64,000 nt of DNA. Source: Streptomyces sp. NBC_00536 (GTDB lineage: Bacteria; Actinomycetota; Actinomycetes; Streptomycetales; Streptomycetaceae). The stretch spans positions 4,278,001 to 4,342,000 of the forward strand of contig NZ_CP107819.1 in the NCBI RefSeq assembly GCF_036346295.1. The letters are read 5' to 3'. The first letter of the stretch is position 1. Every line of letters begins with the position of its first letter. Shown piece by piece: positions 1 through 7,158 of the stretch. A program made the translations under genes and the position numbers. Below the pieces are notes generated by a model, which did not search any database, had not been told where the DNA came from, and worked only from the letters and a program-made list of their open reading frames with translations.

Positions 1-1
1 G

Positions 2-337
2 GTGCGGTCCCGGCTCGCCGAGGCGCACGCGCGGCTGGCCGCCGTACGCCTGCTCAACTGGCGCCTCGTCCAGGACGTGGGCGCGGGCAGCCTGGCCCCC
101 GGTGACGCGAGCGGTGTGAAGTTCCTGGGCACCGAGTCCACCGTCGAGGTGTACCGGATCTGCCAGGAAGTGGTGGGCGAGGAGGCCCTCGTACGCGGAC
201 CGGCCGCCTTCGGGGGCGGCGAACTGGAGCGGATGAACCGAGCCGCACAGATCAACACCTTCGGCGGCGGGGTCAGCGAGGTCCAGCGCGAGATCGTCGC
301 CATGATGCGGCTCGGCATGAAGGGGAGGAAGCGGTGA
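2..337 (+). CDS. acyl-CoA dehydrogenase, C-terminal part (5' end outside window)
   Basis: The 111 visible residues are the C-terminal helical domain of an acyl-CoA dehydrogenase, ending in the conserved QINTFGGGVSEVQREIVA segment that contacts FAD and the dimer partner. The gene is truncated by the window edge, so its real start and active-site region cannot be seen. Its TGA overlaps the GTG of the next gene, which marks it as the leading visible member of a translationally coupled operon with a second acyl-CoA dehydrogenase, two MaoC proteins and an Ltp2-like lyase. Flavoproteins of such pairs form heteromers in actinobacterial steroid side-chain oxidation (ChsE family); assigning this pair to that role is inference from the neighbourhood. 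Confidence 0.85.
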   Translation: MRSRLAEAHARLAAVRLLNWRLVQDVGAGSLAPGDASGVKFLGTESTVEVYRICQEVVGEEALVRGPAAFGGGELERMNRAAQINTFGGGVSEVQREIVAMMRLGMKGRKR

Positions 338-1335
338 CCGCGACCACACAGAGCGAGGGCCCCGGCCCGGACACCGGCCCGGGACACACCGGGGACGAGC
401 TGTATCCGCTGCTCAAGGCCTTCGAGGGGCGGGCCGCGGCCACCTCCGGCCGGGGCAAGGACGCGGTCAACGAGCCGATGATCCGCCACTGGTGCGAGGC
501 GATGGGCGACACCCATCCCGCGTACACCGGCCCCGACGCGATCGCCCCGCCCACGATGCTCCAGGCCTGGACGATGGGCGGACTCTCCGGTCACACCGAC
601 CGCTCCTCCGCCTACGACGAGCTGTTCGTCCTCCTCGACGGCGCCGGATACACCTCCGTGGTCGCCACCGACTGCGAGCAGGAGTACCTCCGGCCCCTGC
701 GCCCGGGGAACGCGGTCACCTTCGACGCCGTGATCGAGTCCGTGTCCCCCCGCAAGACCACCAAGCTGGGCACCGGGCACTTCGTCACCACCCGGATGGA
801 CATCCGTGCCGACGGCGAACTCGCCGGGACCCACCGCTTCCGCATCCTGAAGTACGCCCCCGCCCCCCGGGCCGAGGACCGGGCACAGGCCGAGGACCGG
901 GCACGTGCCGAGGACCGGGCACAAGCCAAGGCCAAGGCCCGGCGGCCCCGGCCCGTGGTCAACCGCGACAACCAGGGCTTCTGGGACGGGGTCCAGGACC
1001 ACCGGCTGCTCATCCAGCGCTGCGCCTCCTGCGCGGCCCTCCGCTTCCCCTGGCTCCCCGGGTGCAACGACTGCGCCTGCCTGGACTGGGACACGGTCGA
1101 GGCGTCCGGCGCCGGGACGGTCTTCAGCTACGTCGTCATGCACCACCCGCCCTTCCCGGCCTTCGACCCCCCGTACGCGGTGGCGGTCGTCGAACTCGCC
1201 GAAGGCGTGCGGATGGTCAGCAACATCACCGGAGTCCCCTACGACAAGGTGCGCATCGGCATGCCCGTACAGCTGGAGTTCCTGCGCGTGGACGAGGAAC
1301 TGGAACTGCCCGTCTTCCGGGGGAGCGAGGCCTGA
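334..1335 (+). CDS. MaoC-like hydratase fused to DUF35 OB-fold domain (ChsH2-like)
   Basis: This 333-residue protein has two parts. Residues about 20-175 are a MaoC-type hot-dog fold (enoyl-CoA hydratase half), and residues about 210-325 are a DUF35 domain: a rubredoxin-like zinc ribbon with CASC at 230-233 and CNDC at 244-247, followed by an OB-fold. They are joined by a charged linker with three near-identical AEDRAxA repeats (about 180-198). The architecture is that of ChsH2, whose MaoC half pairs with ChsH1 and whose DUF35 half binds the retro-aldolase Ltp2; both partners are encoded just downstream. The start is a GTG overlapping the previous stop codon. The substrate cannot be read from the sequence. 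Confidence 0.87.
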   Translation: MTATTQSEGPGPDTGPGHTGDELYPLLKAFEGRAAATSGRGKDAVNEPMIRHWCEAMGDTHPAYTGPDAIAPPTMLQAWTMGGLSGHTDRSSAYDELFVLLDGAGYTSVVATDCEQEYLRPLRPGNAVTFDAVIESVSPRKTTKLGTGHFVTTRMDIRADGELAGTHRFRILKYAPAPRAEDRAQAEDRARAEDRAQAKAKARRPRPVVNRDNQGFWDGVQDHRLLIQRCASCAALRFPWLPGCNDCACLDWDTVEASGAGTVFSYVVMHHPPFPAFDPPYAVAVVELAEGVRMVSNITGVPYDKVRIGMPVQLEFLRVDEELELPVFRGSEA

Positions 1336-2375
1336 TGGACTTCCACCCCACCGAGGACCAGGCCGCCGCCGCCGGCCTGGCCGCACAGATCTTCCGGGAC
1401 CTGGCCACCCACGAGCGCCTCGCGGCCGCCGGCACCGGGTCCGACGCCGAACTGTGGAAGGCCCTCGCGGGCTCCGGGCTGATCGCCGCGACCGAGGACA
1501 TCGGGCTGCTCGGCCTGGTGCTGCTGCTGGAGGAACAGGGCCGCACCACCGCCCAGGTCCCCTTCGCCGCCACCTGCGTGTACGGGCTGCTCGCCGTCGC
1601 CGCCCACGGCAGCGCGGAGCAGCGCGCCCGGCTGCTGCCCGCACTCGGCTCGGGCGAGGCGGTGGCCACCGGGGCCTTCCCGGCGCGCGGCCGCTTCACC
1701 GCGGACGCGGACGGCCGCCTCACCGGTACGGCCCCGGCCGTGCCGTGGCTGCGGGACGCCACGCACGTGCTGGTCCCGGACACCGACCGGGCGCTGTGGC
1801 TCGTACGGACGGACGCGCCCGGAGCCGGGACGGCGCGGGAGGAGACCACCGCCCCGTGGTCGGCCGGCCGGCTGACCCTGACCGGCGCCGAAGGCGAACG
1901 GCTCGGGGACGGTGGCGCGGACGGAGAGGCGTACGCGGCGGTGCTCGCGAGCGCGCGCACGGCCTTCGCCGGGCTGCAGGCGGGCGTCTGCGCGGGCTCC
2001 CTGGCCCGGGCCGTCGCCCACACCGGCGAACGCGAGCAGTTCGGCCGCCCGCTCTCCACCAACCAGGGGGTCATGCTGCGCGCCGCCGACGCGTACATGG
2101 ACACCGAGGCGATCCGGGTCACGGCCTACGAGGCGGCCTGGCGCATCGACCAGGGGCTCCCGGCGCGCGAGCACGCGCTGACCGCCGCCTGGTGGGCCTC
2201 GGAAGCGGGCAAGCGGGTCGTGCACGCGGGCCAGCACCTGCACGGCGGGATGGGCGCCGACCTGGACCACCCCGTCCACCGGCACTTCCTCTGGGGGCGC
2301 CAGCTGGACGCGTACCTCGGCTGTGGCAGCGAACTACTGGCGGAACTGGGCGCCGTACTGGCGCAGGAGGTCTGA
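1335..2375 (+). CDS. acyl-CoA dehydrogenase family protein
   Basis: A 346-residue flavoprotein of the acyl-CoA dehydrogenase fold, slightly shorter than the 370-400 residues usual for the family, as seen for the short partner of ChsE-type heteromers. The C-terminal half holds the recognisable signature: TGEREQFGRPLSTNQGV near residues 230-246 and the GQHLHGGMGAD loop near 302-312. The start ATG overlaps the previous TGA by one base (TGATG), indicating translational coupling. It is probably one subunit of a heteromeric dehydrogenase with the product of the truncated gene at the left edge. The partnership is inferred from position, not from the sequence itself. Confidence 0.88.
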   Translation: MDFHPTEDQAAAAGLAAQIFRDLATHERLAAAGTGSDAELWKALAGSGLIAATEDIGLLGLVLLLEEQGRTTAQVPFAATCVYGLLAVAAHGSAEQRARLLPALGSGEAVATGAFPARGRFTADADGRLTGTAPAVPWLRDATHVLVPDTDRALWLVRTDAPGAGTAREETTAPWSAGRLTLTGAEGERLGDGGADGEAYAAVLASARTAFAGLQAGVCAGSLARAVAHTGEREQFGRPLSTNQGVMLRAADAYMDTEAIRVTAYEAAWRIDQGLPAREHALTAAWWASEAGKRVVHAGQHLHGGMGADLDHPVHRHFLWGRQLDAYLGCGSELLAELGAVLAQEV

Positions 2376-2378
2376 GCG

Positions 2379-2855
2379 ATGAGAGCCGACGCGATGAGGG
2401 TGGGCGACAGCCTGCCGCCGCTGGAGATACCGGTCACGCGCACGCTGATCGTCGCGGGCGCGATCGCCTCCCGCGACTACCAGGACGTGCACCACGACGC
2501 GACGCTGGCGCGGGAGAAGGGCTCCCCGGACATCTTCATGAACATCCTGACGACCAACGGGCTGGTCGGCCGGTACATCACCGATCACCTCGGGCCGGGC
2601 GCCGTACTGCGCAAGGTGGCCATCCGCCTCGGCGCGCCGAACCACCCGGGCGACACAATGATCCTGACCGGCACGGTCACCGCCGTGGCCGCGGACACCG
2701 TAGAGATCAAGGTGGTCGGCGCCAACGGCATCGGCCACCACGTCACCGGCACGGTCACCGCCACCCTGACGCCCGCGACCCCGCCCGAGACCGCGCCCGA
2801 GAGCCCGCCCGCGACCAAGGCCGAGTCCGATCCCGGGACGCGGGGCGCGGCATGA
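2379..2855 (+). CDS. MaoC family dehydratase (ChsH1-like)
   Basis: A 158-residue single hot-dog domain protein. It carries the R-hydratase-type signature around residues 28-45, with SRDYQDVHHD supplying the Asp/His pair expected in catalytic MaoC domains, followed by the GSPDIFMN segment. It lies three bases after the dehydrogenase and overlaps the next gene by ATGA. In the steroid system ChsH1 and ChsH2 together hydrate the unsaturated side-chain thioester; the fused MaoC protein two genes upstream would be the partner. The last 25 residues are a Pro/Glu/Thr-rich tail with no evident fold. Confidence 0.87.
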   Translation: MRADAMRVGDSLPPLEIPVTRTLIVAGAIASRDYQDVHHDATLAREKGSPDIFMNILTTNGLVGRYITDHLGPGAVLRKVAIRLGAPNHPGDTMILTGTVTAVAADTVEIKVVGANGIGHHVTGTVTATLTPATPPETAPESPPATKAESDPGTRGAA

Positions 2856-4018
2856 GCGTCCACGCCAGGGACTCCCTCGGGGGCCGCGCCGCCATCGCCG
2901 GGATCGGCGCGACGGAATTCTCCAAGGACTCCGGCCGCAGCGAACTGCGGCTCGCCGTCGAATCCGTGCACGCCGCACTCGACGACGCGGGGCTCAACCC
3001 CGCCGATGTCGACGGCATGGTCACTTTCACCATGGACACCAGCCCCGAGATCACCGTCGCCCAGGCGGCCGGGATCGGGGACCTCTCCTTCTTCTCCCGC
3101 ATCCACTACGGCGGCGGCGCGGCCTGCGCCACCGTCCAGCAGGCCGCCCTGGCCGTCGCCACCGGGGTCGCCGAGGTCGTCGTCTGCTACCGCGCCTTCA
3201 ACGAGCGCAGCGGCCGCCGCTTCGGCTCCGGGGTGCAGCAGCGCGAGCCGTCGGCGGAGGGCGCGGCGCTCGGCTGGTCCCTGCCCTGGGGCCTGCTCAC
3301 CCCCGCCTCCTGGGTGGCGATGGCCGCGCAGCGCTATCTGCACGCCTACGGGCTGACCCCCGAGGCCTTCGGGCACGTGGCCGTCACCGGCCGCCGGTAC
3401 GCCGCCACCAACCCGGCGGCCTGGTTCCACGGCAAGCCCATCACCCTCGCCGATCACGCCGCCTCGCGCTGGATCGTCGAGCCCCTGCGGCTGCTGGACT
3501 GCTGCCAGGAGACGGACGGCGGCCAGGCGATCGTCGTCACGACCGTGGAGCGGGCCCGGGACCTGCGCCGGGCGCCCGCCGTCATCACGGCGGCGGCGCA
3601 GGGCGCGGGACGCCGCCAGGAGGCGATGACGAGCTTCTACCGGGACGACCTCGCCGGCCTGCCGGAGATGGACGTGGTGGCCCGGCAGCTGTGGCGGACC
3701 AGCGGGCTGCGCCCCTCGGAGATCGACGTCGCCATCCTCTACGACCACTTCACGCCGTTCGTGCTGATGCAGCTGGAGGAATTCGGCTTCTGCAAGCCGG
3801 GGGAGGCCGCCGATTACGTCGCCGCCGACACGCTCCCGCTCAACACCCACGGCGGCCAGCTCGGCGAGGCCTACCTGCACGGCATGAACGGCATCGCCGA
3901 GGCGGTGCGCCAGCTGCGCGGCAGCTCGGTCAACCAGGTCGAGGGCGCCGCCCACGCCCTGGTCACGGCCGGTACCGGGGTGCCGACCTCCGGCCTGATC
4001 CTGGGCGTCGACCGCTAG
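2852..4018 (+). CDS. thiolase-fold lipid-transfer protein / retro-aldolase (Ltp2-like)
   Basis: A 388-residue thiolase-superfamily protein of the SCP-x/Ltp type. It begins RAAIAGIGATEFSKDSG, has the GGAACATVQQAALAVATG helix in the first half and the NTHGGQLGEAYLHGMNGIAEAV region in the second, as in lipid-transfer proteins. Such proteins lack normal thiolase chemistry; Ltp2 cleaves beta-hydroxy thioesters of steroid side chains when bound to the DUF35 domain of ChsH2, which is encoded three genes upstream. The ATGA overlap and order make a complete dehydrogenation-hydration-cleavage set with the four genes before it. A strong hairpin lies 16 bases downstream, closing the operon. Confidence 0.87.
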   Translation: MSVHARDSLGGRAAIAGIGATEFSKDSGRSELRLAVESVHAALDDAGLNPADVDGMVTFTMDTSPEITVAQAAGIGDLSFFSRIHYGGGAACATVQQAALAVATGVAEVVVCYRAFNERSGRRFGSGVQQREPSAEGAALGWSLPWGLLTPASWVAMAAQRYLHAYGLTPEAFGHVAVTGRRYAATNPAAWFHGKPITLADHAASRWIVEPLRLLDCCQETDGGQAIVVTTVERARDLRRAPAVITAAAQGAGRRQEAMTSFYRDDLAGLPEMDVVARQLWRTSGLRPSEIDVAILYDHFTPFVLMQLEEFGFCKPGEAADYVAADTLPLNTHGGQLGEAYLHGMNGIAEAVRQLRGSSVNQVEGAAHALVTAGTGVPTSGLILGVDR

Positions 4019-4034
4019 GGCGTCTTCTGGGAGT

Positions 4035-4066
4035 CCCCCGCCTCCTCCACCTTCAGGAGGTGGGGG
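4035..4066 (+). terminator. hairpin after the Ltp2-like gene
   Basis: Twelve-base arms (4035-4046 and 4055-4066, one G-T pair) around an eight-base loop, directly after the operon's last stop codon and before the sigma factor gene. There is no U-tract, which is common in this genus. Confidence 0.6.
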
Positions 4067-4140
4067 AAACCCCCGCCCTACAACCTGAGAGGGACCCCGT
4101 TTCGGCACCTGCGGCCGATCCCCGGGGCCGCCGCCGCTCC

Positions 4141-4152
4141 TAGCGTGGGGTT
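4141..4152 (+). promoter_or_regulatory. -10 element placing the sigma gene start at +1
   Basis: TAGCGT at 4141-4146 lies six bases before the ATG at 4153. A transcript from this box would begin at or very near the A of the ATG, and there is no Shine-Dalgarno sequence, so a leaderless mRNA is likely. No convincing -35 box is visible. Confidence 0.45.
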
Positions 4153-4710
4153 ATGACCACGCCAGTGTGCACGTACGCATCGAACCAGTCGTCGCACCCG
4201 TCGTCGTACCCGTCCTCGTACCCGTCGTTCTCGTCGTACGTACGGACCCGCGGGACGTCCCTGATGCGCACCGCACGGTCACTGACCGCCAATCCGTGCG
4301 ACGCCGAGGACCTGCTGCAGACGGCCCTCGCCAAGACCTACGTCGCCTGGGACCGCATCGAGGACCACCGGGCCCTCGACGGCTATGTCCGCCGGGCCCT
4401 GGTCAACACCCGCACCTCCCAGTGGCGCAAGCGCAAGGTCGACGAGTTCGCCTGCGACGAGCTGCCGGAGACGGACGTGCCACCGGCGGCCGACCCCGCC
4501 GAGGCCCAGGCACTGCGCGACGCGATGTGGCGCGCGGTGACCCGGCTGCCCGACCGGCAGCGGGCCATGGTGGTGCTCCGCTATTACGAGGACCTGAGCG
4601 AGGCCCAGACCGCCGAGCTGCTCGGGGTGTCGATCGGCACGGTCAAGAGCGCCGTCTCCCGCGCTCTGGTCAAGCTGCGCGAGGACCCGGAGCTGACCCC
4701 GGTCCGCTGA
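4153..4710 (+). CDS. SigE-family (ECF) RNA polymerase sigma factor
   Basis: A 185-residue ECF-type sigma factor. Region 2 spans about residues 25-95 (LTANPCDAEDLLQTALAK, then RALVNTRTSQWRKRK) and region 4 about 120-180 (RLPDRQRAMVVLRYYEDLS, with the DNA-reading helix in GVSIGTVKSAVSRALVKL). The N-terminus contains a short repeat of Ser-Tyr-Pro-Ser encoded by tandem repeats. No anti-sigma gene is adjacent: the left neighbour is a catabolic operon and the right is separated by parS sites. The mRNA looks leaderless. What it controls cannot be told from the sequence. Confidence 0.9.
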   Translation: MTTPVCTYASNQSSHPSSYPSSYPSFSSYVRTRGTSLMRTARSLTANPCDAEDLLQTALAKTYVAWDRIEDHRALDGYVRRALVNTRTSQWRKRKVDEFACDELPETDVPPAADPAEAQALRDAMWRAVTRLPDRQRAMVVLRYYEDLSEAQTAELLGVSIGTVKSAVSRALVKLREDPELTPVR

Positions 4711-4754
4711 CCCCGGTCCGCTGATCCCGGTCCGTTGACCCCGGCCTCCGGCCT

Positions 4755-4768
4755 GTTTCACGTGAAAC
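4755..4768. other. parS chromosome-segregation site
   Basis: A perfect GTTTCACGTGAAAC, the ParB-binding consensus of Streptomyces, lies at the centre of a 24-base perfect palindrome (4750-4773). It sits in the gap between the sigma factor and acyl-CoA ligase genes, 28 bases before a second copy. Confidence 0.88.
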
Positions 4769-4796
4769 AGGCCAGCCGTACTCCCGGGAGCGGCAT

Positions 4797-4810
4797 GTTT
4801 CACGTGAAAC
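4797..4810. other. parS chromosome-segregation site
   Basis: Second perfect GTTTCACGTGAAAC in the same intergenic region. The centre-to-centre distance to the first copy is 42 bases, exactly four helical turns at 10.5 bases per turn, so ParB dimers on the two sites would face the same side of the helix. Confidence 0.88.
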
Positions 4811-4913
4811 AGTGAGTCTCCCCCTCCGGGTAGTGACATGCCGACCGGTACGTGAGCAGAATCGGCAGCATCCGTAGCCGCCGCAGCGCCGCAGCGCCCA
4901 CCGGGAGGACGCT

Positions 4914-6563
4914 TTGCTGAGCACCATGCAGGACGTACCACTGCTTGTCAGCCGCATACTTCGACACGGTATGACGATCCACGGAAAATCCCAGGTCACG
5001 ACCTGGACCGGGGAAGCCGAGCCGCACCGGCGCAGCTTCGCCGAGATCGGCGTCCGTGCCACCCGCCTGGCCAACGCCCTGCGGGACGAGCTGGGCGTCC
5101 AGCAGGACGACCGTGTGGCTACGCTCATGTGGAACAACTCTGAGCATGTCGAGGCATACTTCGCGATTCCCTCCATGGGCGCGATCCTGCACACGCTCAA
5201 CCTGCGGCTGCCCCCCGAGCAGCTGGTCTTCATCGTGAACCACGCCGTCGACCGGGTCGTCCTGGTCAACGGCAGCCTGCTGCCGCTGCTCGCACCGCTG
5301 CTGCCGCACCTGCCCACCATCGACCACGTCGTGGTCGCGGGCGCCGGCGACCGCTCGGTGCTCGAAGGCCTGGACGTCCGCGTGCACGAGTACGAGGAGC
5401 TCCTGGCCGGACGCCCGGACACCTACGACTGGCCCGAGCTGGACGAACGCCAGGCCGCCGCCATGTGTTACACCTCCGGCACCACCGGGGACCCCAAGGG
5501 CGTCATCTACTCGCACCGCTCGATCTACCTGCACTCCATGCAGGTCAACATGACCGAGTCGATGGGCCTGACCGACCGCGACACCACCCTCGTGGTGGTC
5601 CCGCAGTTCCACGTCAACGCCTGGGGCCTGCCGCACGCCACCTTCATGACCGGCATCAACATGCTGATGCCGGACCGCTTCCTGCAGGCCGCGCCACTTG
5701 CCGAGATGATCGAACGCGAGCGCCCCACGCACGCGGCGGCCGTCCCCACCATCTGGCAGGGACTGCTCGCCGAGGTCACCGCGAACCCCCGCGACCTGAC
5801 CTCCATGAAGCACGTGACCATCGGCGGCTCGGCCTGCCCGCCCTCCCTGATGGAGGCCTACGACAAGCTCGGCGTCCGTGTCTGCCACGCCTGGGGCATG
5901 ACCGAGACCTCCCCGCTCGGCACCATGGCCCACCCCCCGGCCGGGCTCAGCGCCGAGGAGGAGTGGCCCTACCGCCTCACCCAGGGCCGCTTCCCCGCAG
6001 GGGTGGAGCCGCGCCTCATCGGCCCGGGCGGGGACGTACTGCCCTGGGACGGCGAGTCGGCGGGCGAGCTGGAGGTGCGCGGCACCTGGATCGCGGGCGC
6101 CTACTACGGCGGCGCGGCCGGTGAACCGCTGCGTCCCGAGGACAAGTTCAGCGCCGACGGCTGGCTCAAGACCGGCGATGTCGGTGTGATCAGCCCCGAC
6201 GGCTATCTGACGCTGACGGACCGGGCCAAGGACGTCATCAAGTCCGGCGGGGAATGGATTTCGAGCGTCGAATTGGAAAATGCCCTCATGGCCCACCCCG
6301 AGGTCGCCGAGGCGGCCGTCGTGGCCGTCCCGGACGAGAAGTGGGGCGAGCGCCCCCTGGCCACGGTGGTCCTCAAGGAGGGCGCGACCGTGGACTACGC
6401 GGGCCTGCGCGCGTTCCTCGCCCAGTCCATCGCCAAGTGGCAGCTGCCGGAGCGCTGGACGGTCATCGAGTCGGTACCGAAGACGAGCGTGGGCAAGTTC
6501 GACAAGAAGGTGATCCGCAGGCAGTACGCGGAGGGCGAGCTGGACGTCACCAAGCTCGACTGA
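4914..6563 (+). CDS. long-chain fatty acyl-CoA ligase (AMP-binding family)
   Basis: A 549-residue acyl-activating enzyme that adenylates a fatty acid and transfers it to CoA. The phosphate-binding loop [11 protein letters not shown] is at about 186-196, the A5 motif at [13 protein letters not shown], the A8 hinge at [16 protein letters not shown], and the catalytic lysine lies in the [12 protein letters not shown] tail. The start is a TTG at 4914 with GGGAGGA just upstream. An ATG four codons later is possible but is further from that ribosome-binding site. It lies downstream of the beta-oxidation operon but is separated by the sigma factor and two parS sites, so it is probably its own transcript. 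The next gene converges on it six bases away. Confidence 0.9.
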   Translation: MLSTMQDVPLLVSRILRHGMTIHGKSQVTTWTGEAEPHRRSFAEIGVRATRLANALRDELGVQQDDRVATLMWNNSEHVEAYFAIPSMGAILHTLNLRLPPEQLVFIVNHAVDRVVLVNGSLLPLLAPLLPHLPTIDHVVVAGAGDRSVLEGLDVRVHEYEELLAGRPDTYDWPELDERQAAAMCYTSGTTGDPKGVIYSHRSIYLHSMQVNMTESMGLTDRDTTLVVVPQFHVNAWGLPHATFMTGINMLMPDRFLQAAPLAEMIERERPTHAAAVPTIWQGLLAEVTANPRDLTSMKHVTIGGSACPPSLMEAYDKLGVRVCHAWGMTETSPLGTMAHPPAGLSAEEEWPYRLTQGRFPAGVEPRLIGPGGDVLPWDGESAGELEVRGTWIAGAYYGGAAGEPLRPEDKFSADGWLKTGDVGVISPDGYLTLTDRAKDVIKSGGEWISSVELENALMAHPEVAEAAVVAVPDEKWGERPLATVVLKEGATVDYAGLRAFLAQSIAKWQLPERWTVIESVPKTSVGKFDKKVIRRQYAEGELDVTKLD

Positions 6564-6569
6564 CCACCG

Positions 6570-7145
6570 TCAGCCGCGCGTGAGCCATGGCCGCAGCAGC
6601 TTGCTGACGGCGGGCATGGCCACGTACGTCATCAGCGTGCTGAAGACGACGGCGAAGGCGGCCGTCCGCAGGACGAAGTTCACGTTCACCAGGTACGGCC
6701 CGAGCAGCGCGTTGCCGAGCAGCGAGATCGGGAAGATGGCCAGACCCGAGCTGACCGCCATCTTCCAGCGCGGCGGCGCGGGCCGGGTCGTACCGGGCTT
6801 GGCGAACCAGGTCTCCATGCCGTGCAGTTCACGGCGGGCTATCTCGGTGTGGTGATGGCCCTGGCAGTTGGCGAACCACCGGGCCCGCTCGGCCGAGTCC
6901 TGCCACCGCTGGAAGGCCGCCTGGTCGCGGAAGCGGTGGACGAGGAACCACGGGCCGCCCTCGGTCGCCGGGCGGAACAGGCCGTACCCCAGGTGGTCCG
7001 GGAAAGTCGCCGCGGTCTCCAGGATCCCGCGCGCCCAGACCTCGAAGGCCTCCTCGTGGCCCGGCTCCACCTGCCGGGCGATGAGGAGGCTCACCTCTCC
7101 GTTGTCCGCTGGGACGCTGCGTTCGGTCGTGTCGATGATGGCCAT
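6570..7145 (-). CDS. antibiotic-biosynthesis-monooxygenase-fold protein with membrane tail
   Basis: A 191-residue protein. Residues about 18-110 form an ABM ferredoxin-like domain (SLLIARQVEPGHEEAFEVWA at its start), with the FQRWQDSAERARWF helix typical of heme-degrading or quinone-modifying relatives. The C-terminal 65 residues contain two hydrophobic helices (about 133-152 and 156-178), so the enzyme fold is anchored to the membrane. This ABM-plus-two-helix layout is common in actinobacterial conserved proteins, and no substrate is known to me. It is convergent with the acyl-CoA ligase and lies 13 bases downstream of the large sensor gene in the same direction. Confidence 0.8.
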   Translation of the reverse strand: MAIIDTTERSVPADNGEVSLLIARQVEPGHEEAFEVWARGILETAATFPDHLGYGLFRPATEGGPWFLVHRFRDQAAFQRWQDSAERARWFANCQGHHHTEIARRELHGMETWFAKPGTTRPAPPRWKMAVSSGLAIFPISLLGNALLGPYLVNVNFVLRTAAFAVVFSTLMTYVAMPAVSKLLRPWLTRG

Positions 7146-7158
7146 CGGACCAGGGTCG

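Noticed and set aside
905..2851. The long plus-strand frame that runs into the Ltp2-like gene from far upstream
   Set aside because: The part before 2852 is Arg/Pro-rich, out of frame with three recognised genes, and the real start is the ATG in the ATGA overlap.
4800..6296. A 498-residue minus-strand frame opposite the acyl-CoA ligase
   Set aside because: The plus-strand frame has the complete AMP-binding motif series; the antisense product has none and no start signal.
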